A DNA stretch of 15,783 bases from Anaerolineae bacterium (GTDB lineage Bacteria > Chloroflexota > Anaerolineae > Aggregatilineales > Phototrophicaceae). A model generated the notes under the pieces. The model was not told the DNA's origin and ran no database searches. It saw only the letters and a program-made list of their open reading frames with translations. Shown piece by piece: positions 1-6,768 of this stretch (position 1 is the first letter of the stretch; each line of letters starts with the position of its first letter). A program made the translations under genes and the position numbers. The stretch is taken from NCBI GenBank assembly GCA_019912905.1, contig JAIOHO010000237.1, positions 1-15,783 of the forward strand. The letters run 5' to 3'.

Positions 1-1565
1 GTAATGTTATTCTCAAATGTCGCTACCGGAGGGGCGTCTGTGTGTTGTTCGATGCAGCCAAACGTGGCGAGGTCGTAGCGATCGATGCGGTATTCGGGTG
101 AATCAAAGGCGCTGCCACAAAAGGTGTACCTTTCAGCCAGAATGTCACGGTACTCCGCCAGGGTTTCCGGGGCGATGTCAGATTCGTAGGCGAACCAGGC
201 ATTAAGATTGAGGCTGCCATCGTCGAGCAGATACTGTCGTACTTCGTCATGGGTTCGCCAGCCCGGAAGCTCGATAGGTTTCTGTTCCAGATAATCATAA
301 TTGCTCAAATAATATTCGGCGATGGACGGTCCAAATTCGCTTGCTACAAATATGCGGTTTTGCTGTGAAATTAAGACGATCATATCGTCAGGGTGCGCGA
401 AGTGAGTCAGAGTGCGCATAATTTGCGGCATCGGTATGGACTGTTGAACATGGAGTGGCCCGTCCATGTCTTCGAGAAATCCTGCATTAAACGTGTTGCC
501 GATACCCGTGATAACCAACCCTGTCATGATGATGCTGGCCGCACCCTGACCTGTCAATCTGGTGATATTGGTCAGACCCACACCTGCTAACAGAGCTAAC
601 AACGGCCACAAGTGGACTAAATAACGCACGCGCCTTACGGTAATCATCGGAACAAACGCGTTCGCCATGAGTGTAAAGATGAAAGCGGCGATTGTAAGAA
701 ACCAGACCTCACGTGTAGCCCGATGGTAGATACGCAGCCCGACAACCGCAAAGATGGCAAGCACCACCACCAGAGCAATCATCCCATTGCCGAACAGATA
801 ACCGATCCACCAGATGATTGAGGCGGGAGGAAGGGCATCCGCGCGCAGCGCTTCAGTATGTGAGACACCTTGCGCGCTGCGCATTATGACCTGAATCCAG
901 GGGACAAATGGGAGAACAGCCGTTGCAAACACGGCCCATGTCCCTGTCCAGCGCCGGGTGCGAGGGACAAAAAATAGATGATAGGCTGCAAGTACGGCGA
1001 AAATCAATGCCCCATAGACATGGGAACCTAAGAGACCGAAGGCCGCGACCCACAAAACAATCCACATTTTCAAGCCCGGTGCGGTGCGCATCGTGATGAT
1101 GCGTCGGTAAACCCACAGGCTGAAGGCGACAAAAAATGTCAGCATCGTATACATGCGTAATTCGTGGGCAAAGTAAATGAAGAACGCATTCGTGCCCAAC
1201 AGCGCCGCCGCATATACCCCCGTCCGAGGTGATAACCAGTCGCGCCCGAGACGATAGGTGAAACACACCGTCAGCAGTCCGAAGAACAGGGACAGCGCAC
1301 GCAGTGCAAAAGGTTCCCATCCAACCAGTGCGCTCCAACCAGCCAGCACAAAATAGTAGGCGGGGATGTGCTGTGGCCTGTACGTCTTTACCATATCAAT
1401 AATCTGAGATGGATTGAAAAGCGTGTGGTGAATTGCACCAATGTCGGCAATCGACGAAAACTCATCGACCCATAAGACGTCGCTGTCCAGCGCGTGAATA
1501 CTCAGTGTCGCTGTGATTAGCGGCACTGGAATCAGCCACCACCAGACCCGATTCGATACGGACAT
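1..1565 (-). CDS. GT-C family membrane glycosyltransferase (GT39/PMT_2-like), 3' end cut by window edge
   Basis: An uninterrupted frame of 521 codons runs from ATG at 1565 to the left edge with no stop, so the C-terminus is missing. The protein is polytopic. The first helix is at about residues 8-25. It is followed by an extracytoplasmic loop containing VDE (D34-E35), the acidic pair typical of the first loop of GT39/ArnT-like enzymes that use polyprenyl-phosphate sugars. A further family signature is HELRMY at 134-139. About eight more hydrophobic segments follow to roughly residue 358, then a soluble tail (361-521). By family it would move a sugar from a lipid-linked donor to a protein or lipid on the outer face of the membrane; donor and acceptor cannot be told. 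AAGGGA lies 10 bases before the ATG. It lies downstream of the Fe-S oxidoreductase on the same strand (109-bp gap), but GC is visibly lower than in its neighbours. Family call is firm, substrate unknown. Confidence 0.85.
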   Translation of the reverse strand, partial: MSVSNRVWWWLIPVPLITATLSIHALDSDVLWVDEFSSIADIGAIHHTLFNPSQIIDMVKTYRPQHIPAYYFVLAGWSALVGWEPFALRALSLFFGLLTVCFTYRLGRDWLSPRTGVYAAALLGTNAFFIYFAHELRMYTMLTFFVAFSLWVYRRIITMRTAPGLKMWIVLWVAAFGLLGSHVYGALIFAVLAAYHLFFVPRTRRWTGTWAVFATAVLPFVPWIQVIMRSAQGVSHTEALRADALPPASIIWWIGYLFGNGMIALVVVLAIFAVVGLRIYHRATREVWFLTIAAFIFTLMANAFVPMITVRRVRYLVHLWPLLALLAGVGLTNITRLTGQGAASIIMTGLVITGIGNTFNAGFLEDMDGPLHVQQSIPMPQIMRTLTHFAHPDDMIVLISQQNRIFVASEFGPSIAEYYLSNYDYLEQKPIELPGWRTHDEVRQYLLDDGSLNLNAWFAYESDIAPETLAEYRDILAERYTFCGSAFDSPEYRIDRYDLATFGCIEQHTDAPPVATFENNI

Positions 1566-1598
1566 ACAAAGACAGTCCCTTGCTCGATGCAGCCCCGC

Positions 1599-1607
1599 AT
1601 TATCGCA
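1599..1607 (-). promoter_or_regulatory. possible extended -10 promoter for the glycosyltransferase
   Basis: Read on the minus strand, the gap upstream of the glycosyltransferase contains TGCGATAAT, an extended -10 (TGn plus GATAAT) that would start transcription about 27 bases before the ATG. No convincing -35 is present. The alternative is read-through from the upstream oxidoreductase gene, since no terminator hairpin is evident between the two. Confidence 0.3.
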
Positions 1608-1674
1608 GGGAATCCGGGCCTGGGAAAGGCGCGATCAACCTGCCGGGAGTCGTGCTGATGAACCCGATCCCCGC

Positions 1675-3702
1675 TTAATTCACCAGCCGCTCGGCGATCA
1701 GTTCGGCCACATCCTTGATTTCCGGTCCACCGCTGACCGTGGACTGGGCAGTCTGGAACATCTGCATGCAGAATGGACAGCCGACGGCCAGAATCTCCGC
1801 CCCGGTGGATTTCGCTTCTTCGTAACGAGCGACGCTCACTGCCTGATCGCCGGGTTCTTCTTCCTTCCAGAACTGCGCGCCGCCCGCCCCACAGCAGAAC
1901 GAACTGCTGCCATGACGCGGCATTTCGACCAGCGGCGTTTCCAGGCGGCTGAGGACGGTGCGCGGCGCGTAAAGGATTCCGTTGTGCCGCCCCAGATAAC
2001 AGGGATCGTGAAACGTGACGTTCGGCAGTTGGCTCGGCTGGGCGCTGACTGGCAGGTGGCCCTGCTGAATCAGTTCGCCGATCAGTTCGGTGTGATGCAC
2101 CACCGCGTAGTGGCCGCCGAACTGGTGATATTCTTTGGCGAGATTGTGGTAGCAGTGCGGGCAGGTGACGACGATGCGCGGCGGCTGAACCGCATTCAGG
2201 GTTTCGACGTTGGCCGCCGCCATCTCGGAATAGAGGAATTCGTTTCCGGCGCGGCGCGCAGCATCCCCGGTGCAGCGCTCCTGCTCACCCAGCACCGCGA
2301 AGTTCACGCCTGCCGCGTGCAGGATTTTGACCAGCGCCCGCGCGGTGAGCTGCGCGCGCGGGTCATAGCTGGCGGCACACCCCACCCAGTAGAGCACGTC
2401 GAAATCCGGGTTCTCGGCCACCGTCGGCACCGGGAAATCCAGCCCAATGGCCCAGCGGAAGCGGTCGCCCGCGGCCTGCTGCCAGGGGTTGCCCTGGCGC
2501 TCCATGCCGTTGAACGCGCCCTGAAGTGCTGCCGGGAATGCACCCTGCACCAGCACCTGATCGCGCCGGATGTCGAAAATATCGAACATCGGCTCGTTGC
2601 CCACCGGGCAGATGTCGATGCAGGCCCCACAGGAGGTGCAGGCCCACACCGCCGACTCGCTGATGACGGACCCCACCAGCGGGTGCAGCGACTCCGCGCC
2701 GCCGGCGAGTTCGGTCATCTGCTCGCGGATCAGGTAACGTTTATTGATCTCCAGGGCAGACGGCGACAGTTCCTTGCCGGTAACATAGGCCGGGCATACG
2801 TCCTGGCAGCGGTTGCACTGAATGCAGGCGAAGGCGTCGAAAATCTGCGTCTTGGGCAGGTGTTCGAGTCGCGCTGCGCCGAACTGCTCGCGGTCTTCAT
2901 CCTCAAAATTGATGGGTTCCAGTTCGCCCAGGGAGGTGCGTTCGGGTCGGGTCAGGTAGTTGAGCGGGGCCATGAACAGGTGAGCGTGTTTGCTCTGGGC
3001 GAAGTAGGGCAGAAACAGCAGGATGGCCCCCAGCGCCACCCACCACAACCCATGAATCAGCAGGGTCAGACCATCGGCGGTAGTCCCGGCGAACAGCGGC
3101 GAGAACAGCGTGGCAAACGGCTGGAGCAGGTCGGGTCCGCTGGCGGCGATGCGCGCCGATTGGCCCAGGAAACGTGCGCCGACATGGATCAGGATAAACA
3201 CCGCGACGATCAGCGAGTCCTGCCCGACAGCCCCGGCTTGGACTTTGGGGTGCAGCAGCACATTAGCGTGGAACGTCAGTTGTCGGCGGGCGGGCAGAAC
3301 CCAGCGGCGGATGATGAAATAAATCACGCCGACCAGCACGGCTACACTGAGGACATCGGCAGCCAGTCGGTACAATTCGACCAACAGGCCGGTGTTTTCG
3401 AGAAAGACGTAATCGGGAAGAAAGGCTTCCAACACATCACCCAGGTTCACCAGAAAATAGAGCGTAAAGCCCCACGCTACCGCGACATGAAACAGGCTGG
3501 TGACGCGGCGCGTTTTCAGCGTCGTGCGCTGGGTGAGGTAAATCGCCAGGGCGTTCCAGGCACGGCGGAGCAAACCCTCCAGATGTAATTTACCTTCCCC
3601 GCGCTGGATGATGCGCAGCATCTCGGCAAACCCGGTCAGCCCCGACGCGACCGCCAGCGCCGCCAGCAGGATAAACAACATCTGTTCCACAGGGGTAAGC
3701 AT
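1675..3702 (-). CDS. membrane-bound Fe-S oxidoreductase with CCG domains (EMO/EtfD-like, HdrCB-related)
   Basis: Numbered from the longest possible start (GTG at 3756, 693 aa). An N-terminal NarI-like membrane domain (about 23-255) has helices carrying candidate haem-ligand histidines (H90, H191, H235, H257). Two CxxCxxCxxxC 4Fe-4S motifs follow (C311/314/317/321 and C373/376/379/383). Two CCG (cysteine-rich, HdrB-type) domains come next: C460, C495, C532, C535 and C586, C621-C622, C660, C663. This architecture matches the ETF:(methyl)menaquinone oxidoreductase family (EMO; mycobacterial EtfD), which passes electrons from reduced electron-transfer flavoprotein to menaquinone during fatty-acid oxidation. 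I prefer the ATG at 3702 (675 aa) because AAGGA sits 9 bases before it; the GTG has no ribosome site. No etfAB genes are adjacent, so the electron donor is inferred from the family. A different Hdr-like electron carrier role is possible. Confidence 0.88.
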   Translation of the reverse strand: MLTPVEQMLFILLAALAVASGLTGFAEMLRIIQRGEGKLHLEGLLRRAWNALAIYLTQRTTLKTRRVTSLFHVAVAWGFTLYFLVNLGDVLEAFLPDYVFLENTGLLVELYRLAADVLSVAVLVGVIYFIIRRWVLPARRQLTFHANVLLHPKVQAGAVGQDSLIVAVFILIHVGARFLGQSARIAASGPDLLQPFATLFSPLFAGTTADGLTLLIHGLWWVALGAILLFLPYFAQSKHAHLFMAPLNYLTRPERTSLGELEPINFEDEDREQFGAARLEHLPKTQIFDAFACIQCNRCQDVCPAYVTGKELSPSALEINKRYLIREQMTELAGGAESLHPLVGSVISESAVWACTSCGACIDICPVGNEPMFDIFDIRRDQVLVQGAFPAALQGAFNGMERQGNPWQQAAGDRFRWAIGLDFPVPTVAENPDFDVLYWVGCAASYDPRAQLTARALVKILHAAGVNFAVLGEQERCTGDAARRAGNEFLYSEMAAANVETLNAVQPPRIVVTCPHCYHNLAKEYHQFGGHYAVVHHTELIGELIQQGHLPVSAQPSQLPNVTFHDPCYLGRHNGILYAPRTVLSRLETPLVEMPRHGSSSFCCGAGGAQFWKEEEPGDQAVSVARYEEAKSTGAEILAVGCPFCMQMFQTAQSTVSGGPEIKDVAELIAERLVN

Positions 3703-3864
3703 GAGGGTCATTCCTTGCATGTGGTCGAATACGACGATTGGCTGCGAGTTTACCACCCGGTTTCCGAAAAGGACAAAACTGCGAGGTAAGAAAATCGTCG
3801 GTCAGGTGCTCCAATCAGCAATGCTTGTGCAAAAATACACGATCACCCAACGGAGCTTATCCTC
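3703..3864. other. divergent spacer between the oxidoreductase and DinB-like genes
   Basis: The two genes point away from each other, so both promoters should lie here (or inside the optional N-terminal extension of the oxidoreductase). I see no hexamer pair close to consensus on either strand. The DinB-side ribosome site is GGAG at 3852-3855. Confidence 0.4.
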
Positions 3865-4479
3865 ATGGCAATTGACTTCAAACCGGTTACCGACGGCAAG
3901 ATGCAGATTCTGGAATATTCCAGGCGCTTTACCCTGAGCGACCTGCGCAAGGCGACAAACGACAGCATCGACTTTCTGCTGTTGGTGATTCAGGACATGG
4001 ATGACTCTGATATGGTGTTTGACCCCATCGACCTGGAGGCGCACGACCCGCACGCCGTCGCCGGGGAGGAACATATCGGCTGGAATATGGGGCATCTCAT
4101 CGCCCATGTGACGGCAAGCTGTGAGGAATGGGCCGCTTACAGTTCGATTCTGGCGCGAAGTGTGGCTTATGGCCCGGAACCCCGACTGCGCTACGAAACG
4201 GCCTGGCGCGAGATCGACACCAAGTCAAAGGCGGTGCAGCGCCTGGAAGAAAGCCGCCGCATCCGCCTGGCTTATCTGGCGACGTGGCCGGATCAGCCGA
4301 ACCTGGAACTCAAACGCGAACTGTCCCCGCGTTTTGTCGAACGGATGGGCGAATTCAATGCCCCGGCCTGCTTCCTGTTCGGCCTGAAGCACGAAGTCGG
4401 CCATTACGACCAGTTTCGCGAAGTGGCCCGCCAGATTCACGAAGCCAAAAAGTCCCGGCCTGCTGCTGCTGCCGGTTGA
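3865..4479 (+). CDS. DinB-fold metalloprotein (DinB/YfiT-like)
   Basis: A 204-aa soluble protein, probably a four-helix bundle. The spaced histidines expected for the DinB metal site are present: H77 in MGHLIAH and the pair H176/H180 in KHEVGHYDQF near the C-terminus. The latter is the family's typical HxxxHxxQ-type ending. DinB-superfamily proteins bind a divalent metal and include thiol-dependent transferases (bacillithiol, mycothiol or glutathione-linked). Most members have unknown substrates and nothing here identifies one. GGAG at 3852-3855 lies 9 bases before the ATG. The gene is monocistronic: a divergent gene lies upstream and a strong terminator follows 7 bases after the stop. The tail ends in a low-complexity alanine run. 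Family call is good, function open. Confidence 0.8.
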   Translation: MAIDFKPVTDGKMQILEYSRRFTLSDLRKATNDSIDFLLLVIQDMDDSDMVFDPIDLEAHDPHAVAGEEHIGWNMGHLIAHVTASCEEWAAYSSILARSVAYGPEPRLRYETAWREIDTKSKAVQRLEESRRIRLAYLATWPDQPNLELKRELSPRFVERMGEFNAPACFLFGLKHEVGHYDQFREVARQIHEAKKSRPAAAAG

Positions 4480-4486
4480 GTGTATA

Positions 4487-4542
4487 CGAGGGGATGACCG
4501 GTGCCCGATTTGCCCAGCGCTCCGGCCATCCCCTCGATTTTT
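4487..4542 (+). terminator. rho-independent terminator after the DinB-like gene
   Basis: The 5' arm 4487-4501 pairs with 4522-4536 in 14 of 15 positions (A4497 against C4526 is the mismatch), with a 20-base loop, followed by TTTTT at 4538-4542. It begins seven bases after the DinB stop codon and ends just before the hisS promoter, insulating the two units. Confidence 0.9.
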
Positions 4543-4551
4543 GTCGGCCTC

Positions 4552-4580
4552 TTGCAATCTCCTGACTCACCTTTTATACT
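4552..4580 (+). promoter_or_regulatory. sigma70-type promoter of the hisS transcription unit
   Basis: TTGCAA (4552-4557) and TATACT (4575-4580) are separated by exactly 17 bases. The predicted start is near 4586-4588, giving a leader of about 155 bases before hisS. The promoter starts ten bases after the U-tract of the preceding terminator. Confidence 0.8.
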
Positions 4581-4591
4581 CATTTGAGTAT
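4576..4591. promoter_or_regulatory. palindrome over the hisS -10 box and start site
   Basis: ATACTCA-TT-TGAGTAT is a perfect inverted repeat (7-bp arms, 2-base centre). It covers five of six bases of the -10 hexamer and the predicted start, where a bound dimeric repressor would block initiation. The binding protein is unknown. It could be a chance AT-rich palindrome. Confidence 0.45.
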
Positions 4592-4616
4592 CCAGATTAG
4601 ACTCGCTGGTTGAGCC

Positions 4617-4661
4617 ATGATGTTCCACCCTCATCATCTGAACCGAATACCCAACAGCTAA
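4617..4661 (+). CDS. histidine-containing leader peptide of hisS (14 codons)
   Basis: A short frame between the hisS promoter and a terminator reads MMFHPHHLNRIPNS and stops at TAA 4659-4661. Three of 14 codons are histidine (CAC 4626, CAT 4632, CAT 4635), the amino acid of the synthetase encoded downstream. Initiation could be at either ATG (4617 or 4620). The ribosome site is weak (GGTTGAG at 4608-4614), with better spacing for the second ATG. Too short for a structural protein; the position, the His codons and the overlapping RNA structures point to a translated sensor of charged tRNA-His. See the attenuator entry for the mechanism. Confidence 0.7.
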   Translation: MMFHPHHLNRIPNS

Positions 4662-4686
4662 CCGGCGATCCGATTCAAGATCACAG

Positions 4687-4716
4687 AGCGCGGACGTAGG
4701 TTCGCGCTTTTTGTTT
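4687..4716 (+). terminator. intrinsic terminator inside the hisS leader
   Basis: The arm 4687-4695 pairs with 4700-4708 (9 bp, one G-U) around a GTAG tetraloop, followed by T-runs at 4708-4712 and 4714-4716. It lies downstream of the hisS promoter and only 15 bases before the hisS ribosome site, with no full gene before it. It therefore makes sense as a conditional terminator, not as the end of a unit. Confidence 0.85.
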
Positions 4717-4743
4717 GCAGATGCCGCCAGCAAGGAGCAAGAC

Positions 4744-6075
4744 ATGAGCGACGTGAAGATTCAACCCCGGCTGCCCAAGGGCATGCGCGATTACCTGCCG
4801 CAGGACATGCTCAAGCGTGAGTACGTCTTCGGTGTGGTGCGCGATGTGTTCCACCTGTATGGTTTCGAACCCCTGCAAACCCCGGTCATGGAACTCAGCG
4901 AGATTCTGATGGGGAAGTATGGCGAGGATGCCGAGAAATTGATCTATCACGCCCAGCACCCCGGCGGCAAAGAGGAACTGGCGCTGCGTTATGACCTGAC
5001 CGTGCCGCTGGCGCGCGTCGTCGGCCAGTATCAGAACGACATTACGCTGCCGTTCAAGCGCTACCAACTGGCACCGGTGTGGCGCGCGGAACGCCCGCAG
5101 CGGGGCCGCTACCGCGAGTTTGTTCAGTGCGACGTAGACATCGTGGGGATCGCTGACATGAGCGCCGATGCCGAGGTGATTGGCGTGGTGGTGTCGGTGC
5201 TGAAGAAGCTCGGCTTTCCCCAGTTCACGGTCAAGATCAACAACCGCAAGCTGCTGACGGCCATCGGCCAGTATTCCGGTGTGCCCGATGCGCAATTGGG
5301 CGACCTGTATCGCAGCGTCGATAAGTTCGACAAGATCGGCGCGGACGGCGTGCGCAAGGAACTGGTCGAGCGCGGCATCGGCGGTGAGGCCGTCGCCAGG
5401 ATGATGGACCTGATTGTGGCGCACGAACCTGGCCTGGGCAACCTCGACGTGCTGGATCAGGCGATGGGCAGCATCCCGGCGGCGCAGGAAGGCATCCGCG
5501 AGCTGCGCGAACTGGCCGCCGCGCTGGGCGACATGTATATCTCGCAGGAAGATTACGACATCGACTTTACGATGGTGCGCGGCCTGGGCTATTACACTGG
5601 CCCGATCTTTGAGACGACCATTGAAGAGCCGAACCTGGGCAGTGTCAGCGGCGGCGGACGCTACGACGACCTGGTGGGCATGTTCCGTAAGGAGAGCCTG
5701 CCGACGACCGGCGTTTCGCTCGGCATCGAACGCATCATCGACCTGATGGATTATCTCAGCCTGTATCCCGACACCATCCACGGGACGGTGGTGCAGGTGA
5801 TGGTGACGCTGTTCGACACCAGCACGCGGGCCGAATCGTCGAAACTGGCTGCCGAACTGCGGGGACAGGGTATCTGCACGGAGTTGCAGCTTGAGGAGCG
5901 TAAGCTCGGCAGGCAGTTCCAGGCCGCCGACCGCCGGGGCATTCCGCTGGTGGCCGTGCTTGGGCCGGAGGAGATCACTCAGGGTGTCGTCAAACTCAAA
6001 CGCCTGAGCGACGGTGAAGAATCGACCGTGCCCCGCAGTGAAGCCGCCGCGAAGGTGCGCGAACTGCTGAAATAA
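4744..6075 (+). CDS. hisS: histidyl-tRNA synthetase
   Basis: A 443-aa class II synthetase that attaches histidine to tRNA-His in the cytoplasm. Visible signatures are: the N-terminal PKGMRDYLP (11-19); motif 2 at 113-131 (WRAERPQRGRYREF, then QCDVD); the histidine-specific HisA loop RGLGYYTG at 279-286; and motif 3 as SGGGRYDDL (302-310) with GVSLGIERI (323-331). The anticodon-binding domain occupies about 348-443, with the typical RKLGRQFQAADRRG (386-399). Length is normal. The ATG at 4744 is chosen because AAGGAG (4732-4737) lies 6 bases before it; an upstream in-frame TTG at 4711 falls inside the terminator T-run. The gene is preceded by its own promoter and a His-codon attenuator. No clear terminator follows; the next gene has its own promoter 44 bases after the stop. 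Confidence 0.97.
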   Translation: MSDVKIQPRLPKGMRDYLPQDMLKREYVFGVVRDVFHLYGFEPLQTPVMELSEILMGKYGEDAEKLIYHAQHPGGKEELALRYDLTVPLARVVGQYQNDITLPFKRYQLAPVWRAERPQRGRYREFVQCDVDIVGIADMSADAEVIGVVVSVLKKLGFPQFTVKINNRKLLTAIGQYSGVPDAQLGDLYRSVDKFDKIGADGVRKELVERGIGGEAVARMMDLIVAHEPGLGNLDVLDQAMGSIPAAQEGIRELRELAAALGDMYISQEDYDIDFTMVRGLGYYTGPIFETTIEEPNLGSVSGGGRYDDLVGMFRKESLPTTGVSLGIERIIDLMDYLSLYPDTIHGTVVQVMVTLFDTSTRAESSKLAAELRGQGICTELQLEERKLGRQFQAADRRGIPLVAVLGPEEITQGVVKLKRLSDGEESTVPRSEAAAKVRELLK

Positions 6076-6118
6076 AATTTTGTTAGGCTCCCGAACAAAC
6101 GGCGGTTGATTCGCCCGA

Positions 6119-6147
6119 TTGACAATTTCCTGGAATTGATATATAAA
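6119..6147 (+). promoter_or_regulatory. strong sigma70-type promoter of padR
   Basis: TTGACA (6119-6124), a perfect -35, and TATAAA (6142-6147) are 17 bases apart. Predicted start is near 6154, leaving a leader of about 20 bases. The -10 lies inside a perfect palindrome, so this strong promoter is expected to be repressible. Confidence 0.88.
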
Positions 6148-6158
6148 TATTTATATAT
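6139..6158. promoter_or_regulatory. 20-bp perfect palindrome, likely PadR operator
   Basis: ATATATAAATATTTATATAT is fully self-complementary over 20 bp. It covers the -10 hexamer and the predicted start of padR. PadR proteins are dimeric and commonly repress their own genes from AT-rich dyads over the promoter, so autoregulation is the simplest reading. The base composition (all A/T) leaves some chance of coincidence. Confidence 0.7.
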
Positions 6159-6172
6159 AAAACAGGGGATAT

Positions 6173-6736
6173 ATGCTCAGGTACATTCTGCTGGGTTTGC
6201 TCAGCTACCGCCCCATGAGCGGCTACGATCTCGAAGGCCAGATCAAGGTCTCGACCGGCAACTTCTGGCACGCGAAACTGAGCCAGATTTACGCCACACT
6301 CAAGCGCCTGGAAGAAGAGGGCGGGGTGGTTTCGCATATTGATCCGCAGGAAGGGCGTCCTGACCGGCGTGTTTACCAGATTATGGAGGCGGGGCGCGAG
6401 GAACTGCGTGTCTGGCTGGCCGAACCTGTCACGGAGCACGAGGTCAAAAAAGATGGCCTGCTGGTCAAAGTGTTTTTTCATCCGCCTGAAGATAAAGAAT
6501 CGCTGCTGGCCCAACTGCGCATCCAGCTTCAGCTTCATCGCAGCAAGCTGGCCGAGTATCGCCAGGAAAGCCCGGAAGCGATTCAGCACATGATTGCCGA
6601 GCAGCCTGAACTGGCGTCGAACGCCGTGTTATGGGAAGCGACCCGCCGCTTTGGGGAAATGTACGAGATTACCTATATCCAGTGGCTGGAAGATACGATC
6701 CTGACCGTCGAAAATCGACTGCCCTCCACAACCTGA
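6173..6736 (+). CDS. PadR-family transcriptional regulator
   Basis: A 187-aa protein with the PadR winged helix at about 1-85: MSGYDLE (15-21), the recognition-helix region SQIYATLKRLEEEGGV (37-52), and the wing GRPDRRVYQIMEAGREEL (61-78). A helical C-terminal dimerisation domain (about 95-182) is of the Vir_act_alpha_C type. PadR members repress genes until a small ligand, often phenolic or a drug, binds. AGGGG lies just before the ATG. Its own promoter carries a 20-bp palindrome, implying autorepression. The next gene (SnoaL/NTF2-like) lies 103 bases downstream on the same strand and could be cotranscribed; no transporter or decarboxylase is adjacent, so the inducer and wider regulon are unknown. 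Confidence 0.92.
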   Translation: MLRYILLGLLSYRPMSGYDLEGQIKVSTGNFWHAKLSQIYATLKRLEEEGGVVSHIDPQEGRPDRRVYQIMEAGREELRVWLAEPVTEHEVKKDGLLVKVFFHPPEDKESLLAQLRIQLQLHRSKLAEYRQESPEAIQHMIAEQPELASNAVLWEATRRFGEMYEITYIQWLEDTILTVENRLPSTT

Positions 6737-6745
6737 CAATCTGAA

Positions 6746-6768
6746 GGCAGGCGTAGAACCGGCCTGCC
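6746..6768 (+). other. hairpin between padR and the SnoaL-like gene
   Basis: GGCAGGC (6746-6752) pairs perfectly with GCCTGCC (6762-6768) around a 9-base loop, ten bases after the padR stop. No T-run follows, so it is not a standard intrinsic terminator. It may stabilise the padR 3' end or attenuate expression of the downstream gene. Confidence 0.5.

Larger units (their letters stand above)
4603..4716 (+). promoter_or_regulatory. leader-peptide transcription attenuator controlling hisS
   Basis: Three mutually exclusive helices can be drawn. Helix 1:2 pairs 4603-4612 with 4659-4668 (10 pairs, two G-U). Helix 2:3, the antiterminator, pairs 4660-4672 with 4691-4702 (AACC/GGTT, then G-U, C-G, G-C, then TCCG/CGGA, with one mismatch and one bulged A). 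Helix 3:4 is the intrinsic terminator 4687-4708. Model: a ribosome stalled at the His codons (4626-4637) for lack of charged tRNA leaves segment 2 free, so 2:3 forms and RNA polymerase continues into hisS. With ample charged tRNA the ribosome reaches the stop at 4659-4661, covers segment 2, and the terminator forms. Helices were found by eye; energies not computed. Confidence 0.68.

Noticed and set aside
853..1338. 161-residue minus-strand frame inside the glycosyltransferase
   Set aside because: Out of frame with the intact 521-codon glycosyltransferase reading; no evidence of a frameshift.
1513..3588. 691-residue open frame on the plus strand opposite the Fe-S oxidoreductase
   Set aside because: It mirrors the real minus-strand gene, has no domain pattern and lacks a ribosome site. 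Long antisense frames are a by-product of GC-rich codon use.
4617..4637. Small hairpin ATGATG/CATCAT within the leader ORF as the main regulatory element
   Set aside because: The 6-bp stem is real but AT-rich, would be melted by a translating ribosome, and does not compete with the terminator. At most it slows leader initiation.
4615..4640. Possible T-box core: the minus strand reads GAGGGTGGAACA here
   Set aside because: A T-box must be on the hisS (plus) strand and should contain GGTGGNACCGCG; this is the wrong strand, and the plus-strand leader has no T-box core or stem I architecture.
4711..4743. Longer hisS N-terminus from TTG at 4711
   Set aside because: The codon lies in the terminator T-run and AAGGAG is placed for the ATG at 4744.
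4681..5781. 366-residue minus-strand frame opposite hisS
   Set aside because: His/Gln/Asp/Leu/Val-rich composition typical of antisense shadow; hisS motifs on the other strand are unambiguous.
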